From: UBA710 sp051645705 | Lineage (GTDB): Bacteria; Bacillota_I; Bacilli_A; Mycoplasmatales; Metamycoplasmataceae | Direction of reading: 5' to 3' | DNA: 64,000 nt | NCBI GenBank assembly: GCA_051645705.1 | Contig: JBOFBU010000002.1 | Location: 558,001 to 622,000, forward strand | In this document: positions 11,601 to 24,656 of the stretch, piece by piece | How the letters are laid out: every line of letters begins with the position of its first letter | Position numbering within the stretch: position 1 is the first letter of the stretch | Position numbers and translations under genes: made by a program | The notes under the pieces: model-generated | What the model was told of the DNA's origin: nothing | The model's input: only the letters and a program-made list of their open reading frames with translations | The model's database searches: none

Positions 11601-11719
11601 GAACTTTTTCCTTGATCAAAAGTATATTGAAATTGTGAAAAAGATTGTCCTTTAAATACATCAACTATTGCCCTACAAACATCACTTTGATATTTTTGAA
11701 TTTTAAATTTAAATTTCAT
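8666..11719 (-). CDS. res: Type III restriction enzyme Res subunit, 1017 aa
   Basis: Res is the ATPase/nuclease subunit that acts with Mod to cut unmodified DNA after ATP-driven site communication. One uninterrupted code-4 frame is seen. Walker A METGTGKT lies at 95-102, DEPQK at 221 (the DEPQ form is characteristic of type III Res), SATHK at about 248, REGWDNPNVFQ near 527 and QEVGRGLRL near 545 (motifs V/VI). A C-terminal PD-(D/E)xK nuclease follows: SPDW near 944 and AETKG near 965. Length fits full-size Res. Its ATG shares one base with the mod stop codon (TAATG), so the pair is translationally coupled. It appears functional, unlike the neighbouring hsdR and OLD genes. Confidence 0.93.
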
Positions 11720-13680
11720 TATAACACCTTAATTTTTGTATTAGGAGAAATAGATTTAAATATTTGTTCCATATTAATATATTCACTATCAGAAGCGAAA
11801 CTAGAATCTTTAAAAATAACAAAACTAGGTTTATTATTAGCAATATTCTTTATTAATATTTCACTAATACCATCAACAAAACAAGCAATTAAATCATTTT
11901 CATTAATAATGTAATATAATTGATCATTAAATTTTTCTTCTTTTATTTTTGAAGATAATTCCAATCCTAATTCTAACATTACTTGAAACAATAAATCTAA
12001 ATAATTTCTATCTTCTTTTATATTTGATTCTAAATCAATTAATGAAAGTTGACTAATTTTTTCATTTTGATAAACTTCTTTTTTTAAATTAGATGAATCA
12101 AGTTCTAAAACTCTAAAACCAATATTTTCTTTATCAACTCTTCTAATTCTTTCTTCACCTATTTCACAAATATTTTTAAATTGAGGATTATTTTCAATTT
12201 CTTCAGGAAATTGAACCATAATATATTTTCTATTTCCTCCATCTTCACGATTTAAATCAAGAATAGCTTGAGCAGTTGTGGCCGATCCTGAAAAGAAATC
12301 TAGAACTAGAGCATTTTTATTTTTAACAGATAAAAGCTTTTTAATCAACGATGAGGGTTTAGGATAATCAAATATTTTTTTATCAAAAATAAGATTAATT
12401 TCATCATTACCAGTTTTGCTAGTAATTTTAGAATCAGAAATAACATTTCTTAATGCTATTTTTGAATTATCTACATACTCTATTTTTTTTGATCTTCCGC
12501 TATATTTTGCAAATTCATAATTTTTTTGATAAATATTAAATTGTCCATTTTCCTCGGTAATAAAAATAAAATTATCTTTAAATGCAGAAATAATAACTTC
12601 TTTACTTCAATAGAAACACCAATCATTTTCACTATTTTTTCCACTAAATCTCTCATCCCTTAATTTTAATTTTTCATTTATTGAAAGTTTTGAAGGTCCA
12701 GCCACTATTTTTCCAATAGTAAATTCATCTTCTTCAAAAGAAATTGACAATTCGTTATTTATTTTTTTTACGTAAATAATAAAATCTAAATTTTTATATC
12801 ATGTTAAAGAAGACCGGCATAATGGTTGAATATTGAACATTCCATATTTTTCATAATTTTCATCTTTGTATTTATAATTCACTAATTGTTTTGTAATATT
12901 TTTTTCAAATGATTGAGCACGTGAATAACATAATATATATTCAGTATTGATAGGTATTAATTTTGTATCATTTTTTCCGCCAAATGAAGATTGTCAATTA
13001 ATATTAGCCACAAAATTATCAGAACCAAAAATTTCATCACAAACTTTTTTTAAATTAGAAAATTCATTATCATCAATACTTATAAAAATAACTCCTTCTT
13101 CACAAAGTAAATCTCTTGCTATTTTTAATCTAGGATACATCATACTTAATCAATCAGAATGAAATCTTCCATTTGAATCAACATTTTTATACATTCTATT
13201 TTCATCTTCATCAAAAATATCAGTTGATTCCTTATATTCTTTTCTATCTTTTTTAAATTTATCATTATATATAAAATCATTTCCAGTATTATATGGAGGG
13301 TCAATATAAATTACATCTACTTTATTTAAATATGTTTCTCTTAATAATTTTAGAACTTCTAAATTATCTCCCTCAATATATAAATTTCCAGTATTATCAA
13401 AATTAACACTTTTTTCTTTATTAGGTCTAAGGGTTTTATTAGTTTTAGTATTAGATACTAAAATAGATTGCATTTTACCTGGTCATGTCATTTGAAAACG
13501 TTCTTTTCGTTCATCTATAAGTTCATCAGATAATTCTTGTTTTAAAAGATCAAAATCAATTCCTAATTCAATTTTTCCATTTTTTTCATATTCAGTAACT
13601 ACATTAGGAAATAGCTTCTTAATTTTATTTATATTTTCTTTTGATATGTCTTTCGTTTTCATATTTAACTTATTCTTCAT
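11719..13680 (-). CDS. mod: Type III DNA methyltransferase Mod, 653 aa
   Basis: Mod recognises the DNA site and methylates adenine using S-adenosylmethionine. The catalytic motif IV DPPYNTG is at 127-133 and precedes motif I DFFSGSATT at about 461-469. That order marks a beta-class amino-methyltransferase such as type III Mod. The variable region between them (about 200-430) holds the target-recognition domain. The start ATG at 13678-13680 follows AAGGA at proper spacing. Many TGA-Trp codons are present and no frameshift. No simple-sequence repeat that would make it phase-variable is visible. It forms an operon with res. Confidence 0.93.
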
Positions 13681-13712
13681 ATTTTCCTTATATATACTGA
13701 TTTATCTTATTT

Positions 13713-13718
13713 TATAAT
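13713..13718 (+). promoter_or_regulatory. Candidate -10 for the 13759 ATPase
   Basis: A TATAAT lies in the 78-nt divergent spacer between mod (minus) and the ATPase gene (plus). A second one in the opposite orientation (ATTATA on plus, 13751-13756) could serve mod. No clear -35 boxes are seen. Confidence 0.4.
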
Positions 13719-13758
13719 ATATTAGTTAAGAATTAATTTTTTATATCATAATTATAAA

Positions 13759-15852
13759 ATGGAAATTAAAATAAAGAAAGACGATTTAGTTTTTAAAAAT
13801 AATATAAATTTAAATTTTGGTAAAAACAAAGGTTTAATTATTTTTGCTCCTAATGGAACATGCAAGTCATCAATTTATAAAAAAATAGAGAACAATAGTA
13901 AAGATGAAGAAATTGAATTACTTAATATTGATAATCCTAGTTTTTATTTGCTTAATAATGAAAAACTTTCTAATTTTAATATTAGCAATTTAATTATTGA
14001 TTTAGATCGTTTTTGTTTAAAAGAAAATAATTCTATTACAGAAATTAAAGATCAATTTATAAATTCAATTAAAAGCAAAGATAAAGATGGTATTTTATTA
14101 AAAGAAAATAATAAAGATATTTTTAATAAAATACTAGAAAAAATAAGTAATATTATTAAATATAATCCTCAAGAGGAAATTGAAAAAATTGAAAAATTAC
14201 GCCCCTTAATTGATGAAATTAGTGATGATCAAATTTCCAAATGTAAACAATTTATGAATAAGTATAGAAATTTTCAAGAAAATAATAAAAGAAATATTGA
14301 AAAATATAATGATTATTTAATCATAAAAGAAATTTTTGATAAAAATAGACAAGAATTTTTTATGTATAAATTGAATGGAATCTATATGAAAATTTCCGAA
14401 GATATATTAAATAATTTAAAAGACGAAATTTCAAATACAGTTGATGAAAATGAATTAAATATATTTAATATATTTAAAAATGAAACTAAAGAATCTAAAT
14501 TGATTGAAATATTTGAAAATAATAGTTCTAACAAAATTAAAACACAAAAAGGTTATGTATGAGATGAAACACTAAATAAATTATATTTTGATAAATTTAT
14601 TTTTGATAATTTTGAATATTTAAAAAATATCTTTAGTGAATTTGATGAGAATATAGGCAAATCATTAAATATGATTAATAAGCAAATTGAAAAAATTAAT
14701 AATTGATTTAAAAAACCTTTATTAGAAATAACACTTAATATTCCTGAAATTAAATATGAAGATATTTTTAATTTAAATAATATTAATATTAAATTAAAAA
14801 GAGGAAATAATAATCTTTCAAATATAGATGAATTATCAGATGGAGAAAAAAGAATAATAATACTTATGTTTAATTTTAGCATGATTGATGAAAATGATAT
14901 TCTTGTTTTAGATGATGTTTTAACTTCATTAGATTCAAGTCATATAGGAGAATTTATTGATATTATAACTTGTGAAGAAAAATTATTTTTTGAAAATAAA
15001 AAAAATTCTGATATTCAAACTATATTTATGACTCATAATTTTGAAGTTTTTAGAAGTATAGCTATGAATTTTAATAATAACAATAAAAATGATTATAAAT
15101 TTATGATTTTTGATAGAAATAATAAAGATAATATTGAAGCAATTGAAATTAGACAAAAAGAAATATCTAATTTAATGTTCTCAAAAGGAATAGTAAAACC
15201 TAATAAGGAATCAAAAATAATAGAAAAATATGCTTATATTTTTACATTATCAAATATTATTAGAGAAACTATTGATAATCATTTATTAGTAAAAAATCAA
15301 AAAAATAATTTACTTCGTGAATTTATATATTTTTTAGATAATAACTTTAGACATTTTAGAAATAGAAATAAAATAAATGCTACTTTAATTAAAGAAATAA
15401 AAAATTTTAATTTATTAGTTGAATCAATACCAATTGTTCAGGATTTTATAGATGTTTTAGAATTTTTTGAACCAACTGAAAACTTTATATATAGTTTTTT
15501 AGAAATATTTAAAAACAATGAAACAAATTATGAAACAAATAATTTATATGAATATATTTCTAAAAAGATAATGCAAGGATTATATATTAGATTTAATTTT
15601 GATTTTAAATTTATATATAATTCCAATAATGCTGATATGATTAAGTCTTGAGAAGAAATTAAAAATAGAGAAGATAATAAAAAGTTTAAAGAAACTTATA
15701 AGATTAATAGAGAATTAAAAAAAATAAAAATAAAAAGTTTTGATGAAAATTTTTTAGCACATATTAATAACCTTCAATGATCTAAAATAATAGAAATGCC
15801 AACAAAAAAAATAGAAAAAGCAATTGAATTATATGAAAAAATAAAGCATTAA
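13759..15852 (+). CDS. SMC/ABC-like ATPase (AAA_13-type), 697 aa
   Basis: An ATP-binding head is split by a helical insert. Residues 30-38 are APNGTCKSS, a P-loop in which Cys replaces the glycine normally before Lys. LSDGEKR (about 359) is the ABC signature, ILVLDDVLTSLDS (about 381) is Walker B plus D-loop, and MTHNF (about 425) is the H-loop. The middle (90-330) is Lys/Glu-rich and coiled-coil-like. Such stand-alone ATPases are frequent partners of defence nucleases. It is inserted, on the opposite strand, between mod-res and the DUF4391/helicase genes. Its stop overlaps the DUF4391 stop in a shared TTAA. The function is unknown, and the Cys-variant P-loop may lower ATPase activity. Confidence 0.8.
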
Positions 15853-16469
15853 ACTAAAGATTTAATTAATTCTCTCTTTTCTTTTAATTGATTATTCATT
15901 TCAAATATTTTTTTAGGTTGATTTTCCCGTTTAATTTTAGTTTCAATAATTACTATTTCTTTTTCTAATTTTATTAATTTATTATTTCTATTAATATATT
16001 CATCTATTGTTTCATTTTCCTTGAAATCATAAATAAAAAATTTTGATAACATAAACTTATAAATATCTCATATATTTATAAAAAATGGAATTTCATAGAA
16101 AGGATCATCTATTCAATCTAGTTTAAATATTTTTGGTTTTAAATTCATATTTTTATATGAAATTAAAGGAAAAATTTTATTTTCATAATAAAAAATATAT
16201 AAACAATTTGTCTTATTTTTTTGATCAATTTCCTCAATAAGTTTAAGGGGGATAATAGAAGAATTTAAATTCATATTATATATCTGAATTTCATCAATAT
16301 TATTTGAAATTTCACAATTTAATTTTTCAGCACTTAATATATTCGAAAGAGTAAAAGATATAACAAGTGAATCTTGTTCTTTTGCTTGTTTTGACAATTT
16401 AAATTTTTTTTGTATATCTTTTAAAGGCATATTTTGATTAATATTTGTATTTGAATTAAATTTAAACAT
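15849..16469 (-). CDS. DUF4391-like protein, 206 aa
   Basis: The code-4 frame runs from ATG at 16467-16469 to the stop at 15849. The layout matches DUF4391: an N-terminal helical region ('MPLKDIQKKFKLSKQAKEQ'), then 'LYIFYYENKIFPLISYKN' and KPKIFKLDW, then an inserted helix and a C-terminal coiled coil (about 170-206, 'LEKEIVIIETKIKRE'). DUF4391 genes typically sit between an SNF2-type helicase and a type III-like methylase, as here. The start is 7 nt after the helicase stop, so the two are co-transcribed. The molecular role is not known. The assignment was made from pattern memory and should be treated as likely rather than certain. Confidence 0.62.
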
Positions 16470-16476
16470 ATAAAGA

Positions 16477-19400
16477 TTATTTTACTATTACAAATGAAAT
16501 TAATTCAAAATCATTTAATCCTGAAATATTATTTTTAAAAAGGGATCTAGCATTTCCACTAAAAATATCATCTATATCATTTCCTTTTTTAACTTGAATT
16601 ATTGATTCAATAGCTTTATCAAGCAGCGCACTATATTTTTGCATATCATATCCATCATTGGTTTCATGATTAAAATCATTACATAAATCATCAAGTGGTT
16701 TAGTTTCTGGTTTACATATACTTCTTAATTTATCAAGTATTTCCTTAGCTTCCATATGTGTATGAATAACTTTTCCGCTTTCATTTAAATAAACCAAATA
16801 ATAAGGATGCAATCTATTTACTTTACCTAAATGATTTTTTTGGTTTGTATTTTTTAAAACAAAAATAACTCCCTTTTGAATATCTTTTAATTTATCATGC
16901 TTTACTATTGCATATAATCCATTTGTAATATTTTTAGGAATTCCATTATCTTTAATATATTCTTGAATATCCATTCTAAATTCATTCAATCCTAAATCAG
17001 TTAAACTAATAGAACCATCAATATCTTCAAGATCTTGAAGTTCTCCGTTTTGAAGTCTTTTTATTTGTTCTTTTCGATAATCAGAACCAAATTCATCATC
17101 TAATTTAATTGGATTATCATCAGTTGTAGCGCTAGCATTAACCATTAACATTTTTGAATTAATTTTTTCTTTAATCTCTAAAAATTCATCTAGATCAATA
17201 TTAGGTCAAAAATTTACCAATTGAATATATTTGTTTAAACTTCCAATTCTATCTATTCTTCCAAATCTTTGAGTTATTTTTACAGGGTTTCAATGAATAT
17301 CATAATTAATACAATAATCACAATCTTGTAGGTTTTGTCCTTCACTAACACAGTCAGTAGCAAATAATAAATCTATTTCTTTATCTTTATCATCTGGAAA
17401 AATCAAATCTCTTTCCTTTGATTTTGGAGAGAAAAAAGTTAAGATTGTTTCAGCATCATTATAACAATCTATAGTAGCTTTATTTGCTTGTTGACTTCCG
17501 TGCACTTTAGCAGAATTAATTCCCATATTTTTAAATAATGGTGCTAAATTTTCATATAAATAATTTACAGTATCAGCATACTCTGAAAAAATTAAGATTT
17601 TTTTATTATTTTTATTAATAGGATTTTTAATTTTATTTTTAATAAGTTCTACTAAATCTTTTAATTTTTGATCTTTATAAGGACTTATTTTTTCCATATG
17701 CTCTAATAAGTCACTTAATAAATCAATATCTTTTTCTAGTTCTGATTTTCACGTTCTTAAATCCATATCATTAAAATCAATTTTTACTTTTCCAGATGTT
17801 GATTCATAATTATCAATATCAAAATCTTCATTCATTAAATTTTCTTCTTCAACTTGTTCATAAGATAAATTATTTGATAATAAATCTCCTTTTTCAAATT
17901 TAATAATATTATTAAATGTTGTTTTATTTTTTTCTAATATTTTAGCCAATGTCAATCTAAATGATTCAACACAAGATCCTAAACGCTTAAGAATATTGGT
18001 AGCCATTAAGTTTTTAAGAGCACGTCCTCTATCTGATTGTTTAAAGGTTGTTCCTATTTTAGTTTTTTTATCATATATTTCTTGATATTTTGAAATTCTA
18101 CTTTGAAGAACATAATCAAGAGGAGAATAAACAGACATATTGACTTGTACTAGTCTTTCATAAATTTTTTCAATTTTTAAAGCAGAATCGTCTACACTTA
18201 GTTCTGAATATTTTGATATAGGTTCAAGTCTTTTAGGAAAATTTCCAATATCATCTACATTGTAATATTTAGTAATATGTTTTTTACTTCGAGCAATTGT
18301 AACATTATCAAGAAGTTTTGCAAAATCAATATCTAATCTATCGATTAAATCAGATGTTTTTCTTTCTTTATTTGGTAATTTAATTCATTCGTTAAAAACA
18401 TATTGGGCACTCCTTAAAATATTATCTGCAGGTTTAGAAGTATCTAATTTTTCATCAAAACTTATTTTATCTTCTCCATATGCTAATGCTAATTGATTTT
18501 TTAAATCAGTAAATTTATTATTTACAGGAGTTGCACTTAACATTAATACTTTTGATTTAACATTAGAATTTAAAACCTTATTTTGTAAAAATTGATATCT
18601 ACTTTCTTTATTTGTTCTACTATTATTATTTCTAAAATTATGAGATTCATCAATTACCACTAAATCATAATTATTTCAATTAATCGTTTTAAGATTAATT
18701 CCGTTTGATTCTCCTTGCACTCTTCCTAAATCAGTATGATATAAAACATCAAAAGAAATTTTATCTTGCATAAATATATTTGTTTTAACATTATTTCTAT
18801 ATCTATTTCAATTATCAGCAAGTTTTTTAGGAGCTAATACTAATATGTTTTTATTTCTAGAAGCATAATATTTCATTACTCCTAAAGCTGTAAAAGTTTT
18901 CCCTAACCCGACAGAATCGGCTAAAATACAACCATTAAATTTTTCTAGCCTACTAATAACACCAATAACACCATCTTTTTGAAAATTATATAATTTTGAT
19001 CATATTGCAGAATTTTTAAAACCAGTAGCTTCATTTGGTAAATAATCGCTATTTGTAATGTCGGATAAAAAATCTTTAAAAATATTATAAAGAGAAAGAA
19101 AGTAAATATAATTAGGAGCATTATCAACATATGCTGAAGATATATAATTTATCATATTATTTGTTACATCCATTGAATAATTTTGACTATTTCATATACT
19201 ATTAAAAACGTTAAATAAATATTTATCTGAATCATTATTTTCAGAAATTATTATATTTGTAAAAAAATCATTGCTAGCTTCATATCCTAATCCTGAAGAA
19301 GTAAAATCTTTTGTTTGGTTAAATGTAATTATTTTATTTTCTTTATGAAGTTGAATAAAAGAATAAACGTCTTTTCCTGTTATATTTGATTTAAAATCAG

Positions 19401-19743
19401 CTTTTAATTTTATTCAATCAGCGCAATCTTTTGCAATAGCCTTTTGAGTTAATTTATTTTTTAATTTTAGTTCATATTCAGTTCCATAAAGATTATTTTC
19501 ATTTAATGCATTTGGAATAAAATATTCCCTACGCTCTTTAATTAATTTATCTTTTATATTTTCTTGTATAAAAATTGGTGAAGAAAAAATAAATTTTAAT
19601 TTTTTAATATTAGATAATTCTTTTCTTAAAGCATCAAATGCATAAATAGAAAAATTAGGAGAAATTATATACACTTCACTATTATTTTCTAATTCTTCTT
19701 TTAATTTGTCTCCAAGAAGTTTGCTTTTATTATCGATATTCAT
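16477..19743 (-). CDS. SNF2-type helicase with N-terminal PLD-like region, 1088 aa
   Basis: This is a single long code-4 frame. Residues 1-115 ('VYIISPNFSIYAFDALRKE', then 'KFIFSSPIF') resemble the phospholipase-D-like N-terminus of helicase-related proteins in defence loci. The helicase core follows: SVGLGKT near 276, VIDESHNF at 363, LMLSATPVNN near 402, ILIFSEYADT near 715, FATDCVSEGQNLQ near 795 and QRFGRIDRIG near 829 (SNF2 motifs I-VI). The C-terminal 230 residues are unassigned. It lies directly upstream of the DUF4391 gene (7-nt gap) and downstream of the SF1 helicase (29-nt gap), suggesting one transcript. It probably translocates on DNA in a methylation-guided defence system (inference). 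Confidence 0.85.
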
Positions 19744-19772
19744 AATTAAATATATTATATATTTATATATAA

Positions 19773-22700
19773 CTAAAAGTTATTTTTAATCATTTGAAGA
19801 ACTTTTTCTTTACCGCCCTTTCAAAGAAGCTCAGAAATTCTGATTAATTTATATCCTTTTGCTTCAATAAAATCTTGTCTTACAATATCATTATATTTTT
19901 GATTAGCACTCGAATGATATCTAAAACCATCTACTTCAATTCCCAAAATAAATTTTCCATTGATTTTATTAATTAAAGCAAGATCTATTTTGTATGAACC
20001 AATAGGATATTGAGTAATTAATTCTATTTCTTCATTAAATGATTGTTTTAATAATCATTTATATACATCATTTTCAAATCCGGATTCAACAGAATGATTA
20101 TTTTCATATTCACTAATTGAATATTCTTTTTGTTTTGATTCACTTAATTCTAAAAATTCAATTCAATTTTTAAAAATTAATAAATCTAAATTATTGTTAT
20201 TTGAAATAGATATTTCATTAGAAGAAATTGATTTTAAAATAATCATTTTCTTCTTAGCTCTTGTAATAGCTACGTTAAGAGCGTTTTTTCCACCACTACG
20301 TCCTACATAGGTAGCTGAAAGTTTTGCATCTTTAGTGTAACCGACTGAAGCTATAACTAAATCAGCTTCATCACCTTGAATATTTTCGATATTTTTTAAA
20401 ATAATATTTCCTTCAATTATTTTTTCATATAAACCAGGTTCTTGATTAATTAAAATATCTTCAACTAATTCGGACTGATTTTTATTAAAGGTAAGAAGAA
20501 TAATTTTTTCATAATAATCAATATTGTTTTTTAATTCATTAATCATAAACCGCGCTTCTTGAATATTACAATTATTAATTCATTCTCCATTCACATTAAT
20601 TACTTCAATAGGAGTATTATTAACTCCGTTTTTATCAAGTGTTTTTAAATCACAATTATAAAATTGTTTTGATGAAAAAGTGGTTAATGCTGCACTACTT
20701 GAACGGTAGTTAAGTTCTAAATTATATTTAGGAAGGGAATTAGCAATAGCGTATGTTAATAATGAATCAACATTTTCAGCTTCATCTTCTTCTTGTTCGT
20801 CACTAACTCTAGAGGTAAATCAATTAGAAGGTTGCATTTGTTGATCATCTCCTGCAATTATTATTTTTGTTCCTATGGAAATAAAAGGAATAGCTTTTTC
20901 AATAAATATTTGCGAAGCTTCATCAAAAATAATATAATCAAATTTATCTTTTTTAAAATCAATAAATCCAGCTAGTGATTCAGGAGTTGAAACAATAACA
21001 TTAAACATTTTTTTAAGTTCTTTTTTAAATAAAAAAATAAAGTTTTGTGGTTGAGTAAATTCTCTTTCAATTCTTCCAAGAAACTTTTGCATTCATGTTT
21101 TATCTTCAATTTTTTTTATTCGTTGAATATTTTGCATAGTAGTTTTAGCATTAGATATTAAATAATTTAAAACAAATCTTTCATCTGAAGAAAAACTAAC
21201 TGAAGAACTTATTTTATTTTCAAGAAGATGAAATGATTTTAAAATATCAATTAATCTTTCAATATTAGTAATTTGATCTAATAGTGAAATAAAATCTAAA
21301 TCCTGATTATTTTCTTTTAAAAAATTTAATATAAAAAGATTTGATTCAAATAACATTTTAAATTCTTCACTATATATTTTAAAACCTAAAATATTTTTAG
21401 GTTTATAGTTTATTTTCTTTGCTAAAATTTTCTTATCTATTTCATCGCATTTTAAAATAGTTTCTAATGAACCAAATGTATTAAATTTTTTAATATTTAA
21501 AATATGGTTTTTAACATTTTTTAATACTTCTTCATTTAAATAATGATTTTTCTTAATTTTGTTTTTTATTTTACAAATTAAATTAATTTCATCATCACTA
21601 ACATTTGCATTTCTTTTTTTTATTTGTCAATACTTTTTTAATTTTTTATCAATAAAAGGAGTTAAATTAATATCTTCATATGGAATTTCATCATATTTTG
21701 TATAACTTATGAATTTGTTAAGACGATGATAAAAAGCAGCTTTTTCATTTTTATCTGTTTTTGATTGCTTTTCAACAAGTTGGAGCATAAAATATTGAAG
21801 TTCATTCATTCTTTCAATTACAACCTCAAGAGCTACTCTTTTTTGAGAAATAAATAAAGCTCTTTTATTTTCATAAAGAATATTAGTTAATAAATTAGCA
21901 ATTGTCTGAGATTTACCAGTTCCTGGAGGACCGATAATAATTGCATGTTCATTTAAAGAAGAAAGTATTGCTTTTTCTTGTGAAGCATCAGTTTTACAAA
22001 TACGAACAATTCCTTTATTTTCATTAATTATATTGTCAATCGATCTTTTATTAAAATCAACTAGATTATTTTCGATATATAAAAGTTCATTTATTTTTCC
22101 TGATTCAATAATATCTAATGTTGCCTTTCTTAAAGAACTTCCAGAAGGCTGACATTGAGTTAAAAGAATTCCATTCGTTTTTTCTAAAACAGTATTATTT
22201 ACTTGCTGAACGGTTAATTCTTGAAATTTATTGGTAATATCTAAAAACTGAATATCAATTATATTTTTAAAATAAAAATCTAATTCTGGAAAAATTTCGC
22301 TAAAGCTTATTTTATCGATATTTTGGTCTATAAAAGGAGTTTCTATTTTTAAACTATTATTTAAAAAGAAGGTTAATTTATCATTTAGAAAAACGTTTTT
22401 AGATCTTGCAATTAAATAAACTTCATTATCGATTATTTCTAAATCAACTTCTTTTAAAATTAATGGTGCATAAATTGCTTTATCATTTAAAACTCCTTTT
22501 ATAAAATAAGAACCAATAAAAAGAGGTCAAATATTAGTTTGACTAAAAGCATCTCTTACTCCTTTATAATATTTTTTTCATTTAGTTAAAAAAATATTAT
22601 TTTCTTTTTCTATTCTTTCTAAAATAATATTTTTTGCATTTTCAAAAGAAGTAGAAAGTTGTTTTTTTAAAGTAGCATTTAAATTAAAATCTATTTTATC

Positions 22701-23009
22701 TAATATTTCAATTAATTCTAAATAGTCGATTGCCTCAGAAATATCATTTTTAATTTTTGGAGTAATAATTTTTTTAAGTTTGATTTTAAAATCACAATTA
22801 TTAAATATTTTTAAAATATCTTCTTCTTTTAAAATTTTATTAAGATCTTTATTTAATAAATTTATTTTTGCAAATATAGCATAATCAGAACGAGAATTTA
22901 TTGAAAGAAGATTATTTAATATTTTTGAATATTTAGCTTCAATTATCCTTTTTGATTTAATTTCTGAATATATATTAGATTTTGTTGTTTGCAGTATTTT
23001 AAATTCCAT
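19773..23009 (-). CDS. SF1 (DNA2/UPF1-type) helicase with C-terminal Vsr-like nuclease, 1078 aa
   Basis: An N-terminal helical region is followed by GPPGTGKSQ near 358 (AAA_11 Walker A), FDEASQIF near 695, GDDQQMQP near 709, LNYRSS (motif IV), NIQGDEADLV and NVAITRAKK (motifs V/VI). The last 110 residues contain KIDLALI...GIEVDGFRYH and KGYKLIRI, the Vsr/DUF559-type PD-(D/E)xK nuclease pattern. It is a fused helicase-nuclease. Start ATG 23007-23009 has AAGGAAA upstream. A paralogue at 34578-37769 shares the whole helicase but not the nuclease tail. It is the first gene of the minus-strand run continuing into the SNF2 helicase and DUF4391 genes. Confidence 0.87.
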
Positions 23010-23154
23010 CTAAATTTCCTTGTCAATTTAATAAACTTTTTAAGTTTAATTTTAAATAATCATTATATAACTATTGTTAAAATAACTTAATATATATTTT
23101 AATTAAAATAGACTAAAATAAATAAAACTTCTTTTTTATAATAAATATAAAAAA

Positions 23155-24637
23155 CTATAAATTTTTTTTATTACTATATATTGAATATAAAATATCCATT
23201 AAAAAATCAAATCATTTTATTTCTTTATTATCATAGTCATCATTTTTTAACATTTTTTCCATTACTCTGCAATATTGTTTTAAATTTATAATATTTAAAT
23301 CATTAGTATTATCTTCATCAAAATTATCTATAAAAAAATCAGAATTATTAGCTTTCTTAATTAATTTATTAAAGTTTTCAAATATATTTACAATTTGTGA
23401 AAAATATTCATCATATAAATAAATAAAAGCAATAATTTTAAAGGATAAATAGTCAACATTTGCTCTATTATCATAATAATGATTTTTCTCAAAAATTTCA
23501 TTTATTTTATTTTCTTTATCTTTTGGATTATCTAAATATATTTTAATTAAATCAAAAAATAAGTCGCCCCTTTTATTGTTAATGATATATTTCATGTGTC
23601 GATTACTTTTATCTTCAATTTCTTTTTCTTTTTTATTTTTATTTTTTTAAAGGACTTATTAAATATACCAAATAATTTAAATGTTTCATTTAAATTATTT
23701 TCTTTACAAAAGTAATGCGGGAATGATTTGAATTTTTCTTTTATTTTTTTCTCAAATTTATCAATTAAATCATCATTATTTTTAAGTTCTTTAACAACAT
23801 AATTAAAAACATTTGTTCCTAATAGGTTTTTTATATTTTTATAATTAATATTACTATTTTTTACAAAATTTATATATTCTTTAATATTATTAAAATCGAC
23901 AATATTATTTTCTATAAAAGTTTCTTTATTAATTTCTAAGATGTTTCCAATTTTTTCTAAATCATTTAGTACTAAAACTCTATTTAGAAGTTTTTCATCC
24001 CTTTTCTCTGTAATTTCTAAATCATTATAAATAATAAAAATATGAATATTACAAGCATTATTTGATTCATTTATTTTATTTTGAATATCTAATTTTAACT
24101 CATTAAATTTTTTAAAATTACCATTTTCTTTTAAAAACGGTCTCTCAATTCTTATTATATTAATTTCGTCATTATATAAATCTAAATTATTTATATTTGC
24201 TAATATAAAAAAAGAATGCTTTAAATTAAAAGCATGTGTAAAATCATTTAATCTAATGATATCTGAAAAGTGTTTTGAAGTTATTTTATTATTATCTGTC
24301 TTTAATTCTAGTAATGAAAATATTTTATTTTCATCTTCTCTTATTAATCAACCTAAATCTATTCGAAACCCTCTTTTATTAGTTTCTAAATATTCATCAT
24401 TAAAATTGTATTCTTCTATTATGCTTCTTGTAATTAAATTTATTTCAGGGAAAGCGCCTTCTTCTTCTTGCTCATTAATTATTTTATAAAGTTGATATTG
24501 AAAATGAGCTTCCAAATTTTTACCCAAACAATCTCATTTAATTTCATCATTATTAATAATATCATTTTTCATAGTTGATACATTTTCTAATGCTTTTACT
24601 ATTCTTGATTTTATTTTTTTTCTATTTCTTCATTCAT
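23155..24637 (-). pseudogene. PD-(D/E)xK nuclease-like partner of the upstream ATPase, two homopolymer frameshifts
   Basis: As sequenced the frame is broken twice. ATG at 24635-24637 reads eight codons to a stop. Adding one A to the A8 run (plus strand T8, 24614-24621) opens the long frame. A second break at an A7 run (23642-23648) is likewise cured by one A, giving 494 residues ending at 23155. The protein shows RGFRIDLGWLI followed by FSLLELKT, the I-D...E-L-K core of PD-(D/E)xK nucleases, then a long helical part. The reconstructed start is 19 nt after the ATPase stop, so the two form an operon. Internal ATGs at 24572 and 23595 could give truncated products. Function unknown. Confidence 0.62.
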
Positions 24638-24656
24638 ACTTTAAATCTTTCTAAAT

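Noticed and set aside
18945..19130. Hydrophobic minus-strand frame in the SNF2 helicase gene
   Set aside because: Out of frame with the 1088-codon helicase; an artefact of AT-rich sequence.
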